64,000 nt of DNA from Eremophila alpestris peregrina (lineage: Eukaryota; Chordata; Aves; Passeriformes; Alaudidae): NCBI GenBank assembly GCA_009792885.1, contig WMCF01000006.1, positions 3,043,419-3,107,418 on the forward strand, in the 5' to 3' direction. The notes under the pieces were generated by a model that saw only the letters and a list, made by a program, of their open reading frames with translations, had not been told where the DNA came from and did not search any database. The position numbers and the translations under genes are program-made. Every line of letters starts with the position of its first letter. Within the stretch, counting starts at the first letter, position 1. This document shows positions 1 through 11,719 of this stretch, piece after piece.

Positions 1-3000
1 TGCCTGATCCAGAGAATTATTTGGAACTGCTGGGATACCTGAGAAAACCACATTAATTCCTACATCTTGAGATCATAATGAAAAATTAGTGAAATCCCAG
101 GAGTGCTTTTTATGAAACCTAGTATTTTCATATTTTAATGAAAGTGCTGTTGGCACAGACAGATGAGGGATAGGTAGATTTGTCAAACCCTCAGGCTGCT
201 GCAGCCACTGGCACCATTTTATCACACTCATCAAGACAGTTCAAGGGGATGGCAGGAGCTTAGGTTTATTTCAATTCCTGCAAATTAACTCCCATCAAAT
301 TAAGTTGTTTTATAACAAAGACAGTGGTTGTTATAAAGGAAGGAGAGGGAAGACCACAGTTGGGGCTGTGTGATAAGGACTCATTTAAAACTGCATAGAT
401 GGGCAGTCAAAGCTGCTCCGTTGAGCCATGCATTGTCCACCTGCACCACTGCCATGGGCTGTCCCAATTGGAAACCATTTGGTTTTATCCCACTCTGCTT
501 CTGTGCCCAGTGACACTTGGCTACCAGCCCCAGATGCTGATTTTGGTTAGCACCAGTCATTGTCCTGGGACAGGTAAGTGGGAACAAAGAGATCCAGTCC
601 CACCTGAGGCATGTCCCTTCTGCAGCTTCAGTCAGTGCAGGGAGATGCAGGGCAGAGCTATGCTTCACAGTTTGCTTTTCAGTGTTGGCCTTTGTTTGCC
701 AGCAGAGTTCAGAGCTGTTGGTGTCACAAGGCTGATCCCAGGAGGCTCCAGTTTAAGGATGCTCATGTTCTTGCTGTGTATTCTCAGCAGGAGAGCTTTG
801 ATCTTAGTACGTGTCTCTGACAGTCATGTCACCCATGTTGTGTTCATTTGAATTGAAGTGTTTGGCTCCAGTGATGTGGTTTTTCTGTTGTCATTATTGT
901 TCTGTGTCTTCAATTATTTTTTTCTTTCTTCATTAAATATTTTATTCAGGTTGTCTGCTCCCTCCTCCTGCAGAAAAATTGGCATTTATGTTATTTGCTT
1001 TGCTTTTTTATTGCTTGAGGAAAATGTCCATTTTTTTTTTTTTTTGTGCTTGTTAATTAGAAGTGACACAAATTTGTTTAAACTACAGACAGGGACTCTA
1101 CATTAACTACACTAATAGGGAGGGTGAATCATATATGATATACCTCATTCACCTGGCTCCATGGAACCCAGCAGCCCAGGTCCCCACAGCAAGCTACGGT
1201 GCCCACGTAGCCTTTGGTTTACTGTGACTGTCAGAGTCGCTGCCAGGGGGAAACATGAGCATAAGGCAAGATGCCAAAAAAGATACATTACACGTAAGCC
1301 TCCTGCTACCAGTGTCTTTCTTAGCACTGCTTTGTAAACTGAATGTTGAAATAGAAACATGTATGTATGACAGAGTCGCCTATCGCTGAATTTCCTGGCA
1401 CTTCCCCTTGCAAGACACTTGTTTCAATTGATTATGGCTTTTCTAAGTGGGTGGAAATTTCCTATATCAACCCCAGGCTAGATAATTTTTGTGAAAGATA
1501 ATAAACATATGGCAGTGAGACAAGAACATTTATTAAGTGAATAAGGTATACCTATACACAGATAATATATACTCCTAGTAAAGATACAGACAGATAATCA
1601 CAAGTGTCTAATTCAACCAGTTTAGGAAGTTTTCACTGCCTCAGCTGGAAAATACCACTCCTTAGTGGAAGCACAGAGCCTGCAAGTATGCACGTACCTT
1701 GTCCTGCAGTACTAGGCAAAACAGGTCCCTTCACACCAGCTCTTGTTCCAGCTGGAGGAGGGGCAGTTTCTTAAACCTCCCTCATTTGGTTTCCTGCAAT
1801 TGTGTGTGATAAACCAAAGGGCTTGGCTTGTTGTAGTGTAGATATTGCATATTGCAGCTATTGCAAATGGTAATGCTGAAAAAGAACAAATTATTATGTG
1901 TTTGGTTTTGTCCAAAATCAGATAGGGGTCTTCATCATTCGTGCTTATTGGCAAACTTATTTCAGAATAAGAGCTCATGAGGTATTTAAAAATAGAGCTC
2001 CATTCAGAGTGCAGGATAGTCTTTGCACAAGTTCATCAGTGGAAGCTCTCTGCTGGTCTCTCTGAACCAGGTACTTTGTCCAAAAAGTGTAAGATGAGGT
2101 CACTGCAAGCCAAGAGTGCCACTGTGCCCCTGTGGCTGGATGGAGACCTGGGAGGAAATTCTAGCCCCATTGAAGTCAGCTGGAGTTTTGCCATTGACTT
2201 CGATGGAGCCAACATTCCTCTTCTGATGCAGACATTTCACAATAACCTCCTCTGTTGAACTTTCAACACATGCATGTTATTTTCATTACAAATAAACAAA
2301 ATATTTCTAAAATGGACACCTTCATGTATACATTATGCCAGAAGAAGACATGAGAAGTTCATCATGGTGCACATGGTAAAATACTCATAATCCATCCTTG
2401 ATGTCTCTGGGAAAAATTCTGACATGAACGAATCTCCTTTAGGTCTTTTTGCCTGAATATACAGCAATCAAATTTACAGCTGAGGGTTTATTATTTTTGC
2501 AGAATGCACATGCATTCCAAATTTGCCGTGCTCAGAAATGGAGACAAGACATTCATCTGTGTGCTTGGCTTTGGGAAAAGACATCCCTGTGTGTCCGGAC
2601 ACGGGCCCTGGTATAGAGCAGACAGGAAATCTGCCAGACTGCCTCGGCAGGAGGCTGCCTTCAACACGTGCAGCAAGGAACAAGAAATGTCTTAATGATT
2701 AATCACTGTCAACCTTTGTTCTCATTAAAGACTTGATTGTCAGACAAGGCTGGTAATGAGGCGCTGTTCCTGGGCCTGTTGCTATGTGATTGTGCAAGGG
2801 CTGAATGTGAGCCTTGCACCCTGCAAGATGCAGCTCCCACTTTGCCCAAGTTTAAGGAGTTGGGGTTGGTGTTCTAAGAGTGCCTGCTAGTGGCTATGGG
2901 GCTGTGCAGCTCTCTGGCAAGGGGTTATGGCAGGGCTACAAATAAATCTGAAAATACATCCACAGTGTGTGGATCTTGGGTGTGAGCTGCGTCCCTGTTG

Positions 3001-6000
3001 GTGTTGAACAGGCTATAGTAAGTTTCTATTAAGAATTGCACAAAAAACTATCTGTCAAAGTGAGGATTGGTTCCTTTCAGGGATTTGCTTACCCATTTTT
3101 ATGTCTGAGATTGTGCACAGTGTTACCTATTTCTGAAAATAGTTATGAGGTGCCCTTAAATTTCAGTGAATCCAAAAAAATGTCTTTATAAAAAGCCTGA
3201 ACTCCCTGGATCTTCCAGTGAGAGCTGCAGCAGATGGGTTTGCTGAAATACTTATCCCTCTGCATGCTGAGTACCTGCTGCATCACTTGATGTCCAAACA
3301 TATCACTCCAATGGGTGACTTAGACCATGAGGATGCAGAAATCAGGTGTGTACTCCCTACTGTCAGGAGTATTTCCAGTTTCAGTGTCTGAAGGGATTAA
3401 TCCTCATTTCCTCTTCGGGCTCCACCACTCTGTTTGTTGAAGGAGTGACACAGCATTTGCTTCTTTTCCCTGGTTGGATGAAGGCACAAGTATTTCTGGC
3501 AGACAGCCTGGGCTTGTGAAATTGCAATGCTAGTGTCCATGTTTCCTTGTGTATGTGCCTTGGAAACATGGTCGGCCCCGAAATTTTTGTCCTGAGAGCT
3601 CAGATGTTTTCAGGAGAAAAACACAGAAGATAGCCCCATGTGGCTGAGCCAACTTCTTATACACACTCCACAAAATTACTGAAAGGAACTATTTTACAGC
3701 CCTCACCCAACTGTATCTTTGGATGTTACCTGAGATAATTACAGCAAAACCAGCTCTTGGGATCTTGATATATTCAGGTTTTTCAAATGCTGTTTATACA
3801 TTAAAAGTGATCTTCCTGGAATGCATAAAAATATTCTCTGACAGGTATTAGGGGAAATTCAACCTATGATAGTATCTTCTGCCTGGTTAATTTGAGAAGC
3901 TTTTAGGTCACCTTAGAGAGTCATCCACTTTTGCTTGACAAATCATAGGGTGTTCACACTCACTCTTCCAGGCATCTCACTTCAGTGTGACTAGAAGCAT
4001 CCAAGATGAGGAGTGCAAGGGAATGTTCCTGTCATCTAATCTGGGTTCCTAACTCAGTTGTCTAAATTAAACATCTGAAGCCTAATTATACAGCCCCATC
4101 TCCCTGTATAGTGAAGGGAGAGCTGCAGTGGGCAGTTTAGAGAGAATCTGCTCTAAGTTTTTTGTTAGAGAGGAGACTCACTTTTATGCTGTGCATTCCA
4201 GATATCAAAAAAAGGTTGAATGAGTTTGAGTTGCTCAGGAAGACACTGTTTTCCACTCCCATCAAACTGAACAAGCAGTAAGGCAAGGGAGAATCTGCTT
4301 GGCTATGTTTCTCTCCAGTCTGTCTTACTTCCTTATATGCAGATCAGATCCTCAGCTGTTGCAGATGAGTTTAACCTCAGGAACTTCTTGGTGCTCTCAC
4401 AGTATACACTGGCACAGAAAGCAGCCCTCTGCACTCCAGTCAAGAGTGGGAGTTATTCCTAAATATTTGAAAACTCTAGCTTTTTCACTAGAGCTGAAAT
4501 AGTTCTTACTTGACAGGCACTCTGCTGTGATCCTGCTGGAGCTTTGTTTTCTTGTCTGAGACAAGGACACAAGCAGGCCGTGCTTGGAGTTCACATGACC
4601 ATGAAAGCCCAGTATTTAGCAGAAAGGGGTGTATCTGCTTCCATTAAATGCAGCAAAAAAGAGGTGGCTCAGAAGAGGGCTGGTGGGTACTAAGAATGGC
4701 TGTTCAGCAAAGCACCCTGTGCTTGCCTTCCTGAAGCTGCATGAGTCAGACCAGCTCTTCTCAATCAGCCTAAGTGCTTGGCCAAGCAGCTGCAGGAGAG
4801 CCTCAGTTTGTGGCTGTGGAAAGGAGCATGCCAGCTGAGGCTATGGTGGTTCACACCAGGGGCTTTGGGCTTTGCTACCAGCCTTGCACTACTCTGAAAC
4901 AGTGCAGGACTTGGTCGAACACTTCTCCTTCTCTTCTCCCTCTTCCTCCTTCTCCTTTTCCAAGTGCTCAGTTGTCCAGCGTGGTTTGCAGTCAAACCAG
5001 AAAGCCCCTGAGAAGCTCACACTGTTGGGACAGCCACTGGTGCCTTGAGGAAATCCAGAAGAGCCTTTTCCTTCACCATCCTCACTCTTAAGCCTGCAGT
5101 GAAGAGCTGCACAAGCCCACGATGCCAATTAACTGATATCAATCTGCTTATGAGTGAGGACATCATGCACAGGTTCAGTCACCAGATGAACATGATTTTG
5201 CACATCCTTTTCCCTGGAAGCAGCATTTTGTAAGGCAGGCATCTGTCACTGAGCAGGCTTCCATAAATGGATCTGAAGATTTTTCCTTTCTTAATTCTTT
5301 GTTTCTTTAAGCCAGAACTGATGCGAAAGAAGAGCAAAAGTTGGAGCTGTCACTCCTGATCTGAGGGCACAGAATGTGTTGCCCCACAGAGGAACAGAAA
5401 GGTGGAAAAATTCCCCACCTCCTTTTGAGGGAAAATCTGCAAGAAGCAGAAGCTCATCTTGTGGCACAGATGTCAGGGCTTCTGGCTGGGAAGCAAACAG
5501 CCTCTGTGGGCATTGTGGTTTGGTACAAAATTGACCATTGTTTCCCTTCTGTCCCATCAAAATTAATCATCTATTTGAAGCACTTCCAGGAGAAAGAGAG
5601 GAAAGGTTTGCTCATCCTTTTTTAGCCAACTGTCCTTAAACCACTTCTGAACTAAGAATGCAGAGACATAAGCTTGCAAAAGGCTTTCAGAGCTCCTGAA
5701 AAGCTCTTTGTAGGGAGAGGAGAGGAGAGGAGAGGAGAGGAGAGGAGAGGAGAGGAGAGGAGAGNNNNNNNNNNNNNNNNNNNNNNNNNNNNNNNNNNNN
5801 NNNNNNNNNNNNNNNNNNNNNNNNNNNNNNNNNNNNNNNNNNNNNNNNNNNNNNNNNNNNNNNNNNNNNNNNNNNNNNNNNNNNNNNNNNNNNNNNNNNN
5901 NNNNNNNNNNNNNNNNNNNNNNNNNNNNNNNNNNNNNNNNNNNNNNNNNNNNNNNNNNNNNNNNNNNNNNGGAGAGGAGAGGAGAGGAGAGGAGAGGAGA

Positions 6001-9000
6001 GGAGAGAAAAAAAAGGGGGGAAAGAAAAGACTATTTTAGAAAGTTCATGTATGTGTTAGAAGCCAAAATATCCCTTCCTTTATATGAACACAAATTAGCT
6101 GCAGCAGGGATAGTGAAAGGCAAACTCATTCTTAAATGCTTTGTTTTACTGCTAATTTAAACATTTGAACGTAATGTTCTTTGTGATGCTTATGAACAAA
6201 ACCACAGTTGTGCTACCAGCTCTGAGCAGCTCTCACTGTCTTTCTGCATCTCATAGCTTTTATATGTCACTGTAACATCAGATAATGTGGTGCAACATAT
6301 CTACTTTGTATGTCAAGCATCACCATGCTGAAGCTTCAGCTCTGGCAGGGCAGATGGAGTTTTGTGGTGCTTTGTGGACACTAACCCAGCCCCAGCGGGC
6401 ACTAAAAGGGCTGTAGGTCATTTGCAAGGCCAGAGAAACATGACACATGCATGAATGGTGCCAACAAGAGGGGCAGAAACTGGGGTTAAACCCAGGTGGA
6501 CATTTGTACTTGTTGAAGGTGTGATGCTTCCAGCCTGTCCCTGACACGTGGCTGGCTGCAGGGATGTGCTCCCCATCATGTCACCTCCGTGGGGGCAAAG
6601 TGGATAGGTTACCTTCCTCATGCAGGGAAATGACGTGGTGGCACCATGCAGGCAAGCACTCAGGGCTCCAAAGGTGCCCCTGGGCAAGGGGACAGGCATG
6701 TCCCTACTCCAGACTTTCTTTGGCCAGGGCCTTCTAAAGTTAAACCACCTGAACTGCAGGAACCCAGGAATGGCATTAAAAACCAGCAGCTCTAGGTGTG
6801 TGGAGTTGTAGTAAAGCTGCTGCAGCAAAGCCAGGCTTAGAGCAGAATGAAGCAGTTTAACAAAAGCAGGGTAACTCCAACTCAAACCTGCCCTTCCTCT
6901 CAGGGATGTCAGAAGGTGTGCTTTGTCCTAGTGCAGGGGCAGAGCCCCATGTCCCTGAAAGCAGTTCAGCCCTTCTGCTGTCTGATTTGCAGAGATGGAA
7001 GTGCAGGGTGAGAGCAAGGCTCGATAGCACTGGTTCATGAAGGGTCAAACTGCTGTGCAGCTAGTCCCCTGATTTATTAGGAAACTGTTCTTCCTTCTCC
7101 CATTGCAAGGGGAAGATCAGTAGGCAGGAGAAGTAACACATCGTAGATTCATAGGCTCACACTGACATTTCTTGAACAGCAGAGAAAGGACCAAATGCAA
7201 AAAACCCTCAACCTGGCTCCAAGTTGATGATTTACACTGTTTTCTCAGGGTCTGTTTGCCAAGCAGCTGGTGTTTTGTGCCAATGGCTATTACAGAAGAG
7301 CTTTCTTTGATAGATACTGTGAATGAACACTACACAGTTTATCTTAAAACAACACCCCCCCCCAAACTGCTTATATGGGCTGGTAGGGAATGAGGGAAAG
7401 GAAAACTTAGGCTTTGTTGGTTTTTGTACGTAGGACTGAAAGCGCATTCGGGGGAGCCGCACTATCTGTGCAAAAACGCAACAGATGAATTCTATTAACG
7501 GATGGAACATGTGGCTGGGTTCAAGCTAGAGTTGTCATTTGAATATAGAAGTCAAAGCCAATTTATTGTAACATATTTTTCTTTTCAAAATATTTTAGGA
7601 AAGACAAAAAAGTTTGCGCAACAACTTGGCAAGCAGGTCTGTTGAGAGGAGGTATTTTCTATCTTGCAGCTAACATACGGGCTGAAAAATGTGGCAGTGC
7701 CGAGCAATCCTAGATTCCTTCTGGAACTGAAAGAAAGTGTGCAGGATATAATTGTGCAAGAGCCCAATAAATTTGAAGGGTGGGTTTCTAACACTGCCTT
7801 GGGGGCTGCAGGTGGCTCTAGAAGAAAGTCATGGTTTTTATTTCAGTAACAGTCTTCAAATACTTTATCTAACTAGCTACGCACTCATGTGGCCCCATCT
7901 AGAAGCCATGGAGTTATTTTAAAATAGAAATACCAATAACAATCATTGTACTTCTTCCATGCCAGATGGTGGAAAGATAAGTGGGATTACTCTGTACTGA
8001 GTGTGTGTGTCACTGGGGAGGGGAGGGATACAAAAGCTAAGGCACAGCAATGAACTTGCCTGGAGTTTGCAGAGCACTAAACATCAGTGCTCCGTGGCCT
8101 TCAGGGCATAGGTAGGCCACGGATGACCAGTCCTTGTTTCAATGTCAGTCAGCCCATATTTGCCCAAATGCCATGGGGGACAATGGCCTTGGAGCTGAGC
8201 TTTGTAGGACAGGAGCTCAGATCCTGGCTCTACACCTCGGTATTGAGAGAACTGCTGCATAACAGAGAGCATCGGGCTCCCACTGCAGAGTCTTGTGTTG
8301 CAAGGCAAAAATGCTGCTGCCTCTTAGGTTATACAGAGTTATGTGGATGGTTCTTATGGTGAATAGCAGCCAGGTGGGATCAGAGAATGGATGTGTCTCC
8401 TGACTGTTTTGACTTCTTCTGTGTATCCCATTTTCTTTGTAGCTGTGTGGCAAAGAAATACCTGGCTATTGAATGATCAAACATAGGCTGAGTATTTTTG
8501 TGTGTGTACTGAGAAAGCTATTTCCTACATTTGGGAAAGGCCCAAGTACCAAACACTGCTGGAGCAAGTAGGCAGAAAACATATTGCTGCCAAGGGAAAT
8601 AATGGCCAAGAGAAAAGGAGCAGCAAACTGTCATTCCATGTACATTGTCATCTTACATGAGCATGGTTTGTACCTTCCTCATTGCCCTCTAAGATGACTT
8701 TTTGCCATCCCTTCATTATGGAGCTGCACACTGGGAAGAGGAAGCAGATCTAGATCCCTCACAAAGACCAGAGAGACCCTAAAACACTCTTCAAGGTCCT
8801 TCCCAGTTACACATTCATTTACTGAGGAAGTTGGTACACTCTAAGCCTGTTTAATCGTGTTGCTAATGGGATTCAATTAGCAGTCTCTCAGAGATTGCTC
8901 TTGTCAGGGAGATGATGGGACAAATGAAAGCAGCACCATTCACCCCACTGTGAAGCATTAACTTACCACCTCTGTATTTTCTAAGAATAGATGGCACTTC

Positions 9001-9394
9001 TAGCAATAAGTCTGCAGCTTCTCGCTGCTGTTCACCAGATGGTAGGAACCAGCAGACGCCGAGTTTGTTCCCTTGTGGTCAAACAAACTGCTGTACAGCC
9101 CGATGCACGTTTCCTGCAAGATCCCCAGGACAGCTCTGTTACTTCTGTTCATGTTTCCCAAGCTCCTGGTACAATATTGAGGTTTTCCACTGGAACCACC
9201 TGGCACATTTTCAGAGTCTTTCCTGAGGGATGAAGTTACTCAATCCCCTTCTTACTTTGTCAAAGCCTGTGTATCGGTCACTTGTCCTGAGAGTCTGTGT
9301 CCTGAACTTCAGCTAATTACATAAAAAGGATTATTTCCTTTTCTTGATGCTTGTTATTATTTTCATCCTTCACGAGCCATTTCTTCTGTTTCAG
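1..9394 (+). other. MAML2: MAML2 intron (partial, probably intron 2)
   Basis: This non-coding stretch lies upstream of the first MAML2 exon seen in the window and ends in a pyrimidine-rich acceptor, with AG at 9393-9394. In human MAML2 the large glutamine-rich exon 2 comes before the small exon that matches 9395-9598, so this is probably intron 2, with exons 1 and 2 outside the window. Frames here are short, lack compositional bias and match nothing I recognise. The only distinct structure is the GGAGA repeat with an assembly gap near 5.7-6.0 kb. I see no other gene. Confidence 0.8.
5713..6006. repeat. (GGAGA)n simple repeat containing an assembly gap
   Basis: Pentamer GGAGA units run from 5713 to 5764 and again from 5971 to 6006, separated by 206 N (5765-5970). 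The same unit on both sides means the gap is the unresolved middle of one array, so its true length is unknown. A purine-only tail continues to about 6030. The open frame across it (Gly-Glu-Glu-Arg-Arg repeated) is an artefact of the pentamer. Confidence 0.97.
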
Positions 9395-9598
9395 GAACAA
9401 CACTCTGTGGTAGGCCAGGGAGCTGGCCCCACTCCAAGCTCCAGTTCTTGCTCAAATCCAAACACTGGAAGTGGTTACATGAACTCATCCCAGCAATCAT
9501 TGTTGAATCAGCAGCTGATGGAAAAGAAACAGGCTCTGCAACGGCAAATGATGGAGCAAAAACAACTCCTTCTACAGCAGCAGATGTTGGCAGAAGCT
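9395..9598 (+). CDS. MAML2: MAML2 internal coding exon (probably exon 3)
   Basis: This exon encodes 68 residues of mastermind-like 2, a nuclear coactivator that joins the Notch intracellular domain and CSL/RBPJ complex and recruits p300. It is flanked by an acceptor (TTCTGTTTCAG) and a consensus donor (GTAAGT at 9599). Both ends are phase 0, and the 204 nt stay open. The product starts EQHSVVGQGAG, has a Ser/Asn-rich stretch, then a Gln/Met/Leu-rich segment (LMEKKQALQRQMMEQKQLLL) that may form a short helix or coiled coil. Gln-rich low complexity is typical of the family between the N-terminal Notch-binding helix and the C-terminal activation region. The N-terminal exons are outside the window. 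Identity rests on the joined exons and on the MTMR2 neighbour. Confidence 0.9.
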
Positions 9599-11607
9599 GT
9601 AAGTTTACTTATTTCTTATTTTACATGGAAAATATTGTCCTAAAAACAATAGAAAAGAAAGCTAAAACAGTGAGAAGAAAGCCCCTTAAAACTTCAAGGT
9701 TGTTTTAGTAATGCCTAGAACTTCAAGAGTGTGCCTTGTATTTTTCAGCACTTTTCTAAGCCTTTTTGAAACCCTCTTCAATCTATATGAAACAACTCAA
9801 GTGTCCGAGCTACTGCAGTTTCATTCCAAGAACAGTGCAAGCATATGCTTGGTTTTGAGGCATATCAGTATTGTCTGTGGGTTTTTTAGCAAGATAAACC
9901 AAGGTACACTGCTATGCTACTTCGACCTTAGAGGAAAGTTTACTTCCAGGACCTGTCACCTAGTCAGCAGAGTGTAAAATGCCTGTGTGTAAACAAGGAT
10001 CAGGTACCTTGATTTTGGGGTTCAGTACAAGTTTGTGTGCTTGGCTGGGATCATATATGAGTCCTACTGTCTCTGGTTTTATTTTTGCATTTCTAGATAT
10101 CTATAGCCAGTTCTCTGTCCTTTGGTATCTGAGAGACTAGTTGGGAGTTTCTGGTCATTTTAGGAGATATGGGGGATTCTATAAAGGAAATGTTTCTTGA
10201 CTTTCCAATTTATGCAGAAGAAAAAAGAAGTTTCAAGTCAGCTCTCTGTGCTGCAGTTTTCTGTCAGAATTTTTAGCAGAACCAAAACATAATTGCTCAA
10301 ATAGCTTCTCTTAAATGGAAGTTTAATCAGCTTGACTTTGCTTTTGTATTGTGTACAAAGAAATACACATAACGCTTGCCTACAGTTTTTACATGAATTG
10401 CAGAGATTTCCTTGGAGTCTGTCTTTTTCATAAGGATTCAGGTTGAGCAGGATATGAAAACAAACCTTACAAATATTAATCAGACCCCTCACTCCCACCA
10501 TGAATTGTGGAAATGTCTAAATAACACAAGAAGGGCTCTTCTCCCAGTGCTTTTAAGTGCTCCTGGGAGAAGAAAATACAGATTTTTCACTAGAAGGTTC
10601 ATATGCATGCTGTTTTCAGGTAGATTATCCCCAAGTTGCTCCGATGGACTTGCATCATCAGCCAAGGCCTGACTCTTTCACACTGACAGGCTGGTTTGCC
10701 ATTCTGGCAGCTGAGCACAAAACCTGTGCACATTGCAGTAGAGGTGTGATGCTGTCCCAGCAGCTGTCCAGTAAAGGGACATGTGCACCAAACTCACAAT
10801 TTCCTGCCATGGGAGCACATATCCCAAGGAGACATGTCTCATGAGTGAGCAGTAGCACTCTGGAGGCATCAAATCACACTGGTGCTGATCATTTACTCTG
10901 GTGCCTGTACTTTCCAGATCTTTATGAGCAGAGGGCAGTTAATCAGATTTCAATTAAAGGACTTGGATTTTTATCTTCCTCTCACCAGAGACATGTACCC
11001 TGCAAGCTCAAAGTTAAAAAAAATCCCCAATTAATATTATTTCTGCAATCTTTCCCTGCTGTCCTTGCCCCAGTTCTTGTACTCCCAATGTAAGAGGAAA
11101 GACAGCACCTCATACATGTACAGGGGAGCACAGGACAATGCTGAGTGGCATGAAAACAGCCAGCCCAGCACCATCCTTGTGTCCTCCTGGTATCCCTACT
11201 GAGGAGAGCTGGGGGGAGCAAAAAGCAGGGATTTTGCTGGGTTTTGGGGTCATCCCTCCAGTGTGGGGAGACAGAGTGATGGGAGGGATGGGCATGGCTG
11301 TGGATGGGGATGACAAGCTGAAATTGGAATACACTTTGTACTGCAGTGCAGACATGGCCATTGTTCAGAGGCTGGGAGGAAAGTTGAACCAGACTCAAAT
11401 GCAATGCAACCAGCAAAAGTATTTCCGTATAGACTTCAGCAGGTGGTGGCACTTACTTCACAAGTGACTCTCCTATGGACCAGACAGGGTCAAAGGAAGA
11501 AATACTTCAGTTTTGTACATACTGAGAAAAGAAAGAGATTGGCTAAACACAGAGCCAGGAAAGCATAAAGAAAAGCAAATTAATGTACTTTTACTCTAAT
11601 TCTCTAG
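9599..11607 (+). other. MAML2: MAML2 intron 3
   Basis: An intron of about 2.0 kb with GTAAGT donor at 9599 and acceptor TAG at 11605-11607 after a moderately pyrimidine-rich tract. It contains only short frames without recognisable products. I see no clear transposable element or RNA gene in it. Confidence 0.88.
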
Positions 11608-11719
11608 GAGAAAATAACTCCACAAGACCAGCTGAACAGACACTTGACAAGACCACCACCTGATTATAAAGACCAAAGAAGGAATGTGGTCAACATGCAA
11701 CAAGCAAACCAATATCCTG
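11608..11719 (+). CDS. MAML2: MAML2 internal coding exon (probably exon 4)
   Basis: A 112-nt exon that starts in phase 0 and ends after the first base of a codon. It encodes about 37 residues beginning EKITPQDQLNRHLTRPPPDY and ending NMQQANQYP, plus a split Gly codon completed by the next exon. The acceptor is TCTCTAG and the donor is G|GTAAGT at 11720. The frame joins cleanly to the exon before and the exon after, giving one continuous reading frame. It is too short to be found as a stand-alone ORF. The residues (DYKDQRRNVVNMQQ) are the sort of basic and Gln-rich linker found in the middle of mastermind-like proteins; no separate domain is known for it. Confidence 0.9.

Noticed and set aside
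5674..6039. 121-codon frame with Gly-Glu-Glu-Arg-Arg repeats
   Set aside because: It is created by the GGAGA pentamer and runs through 206 unknown bases.
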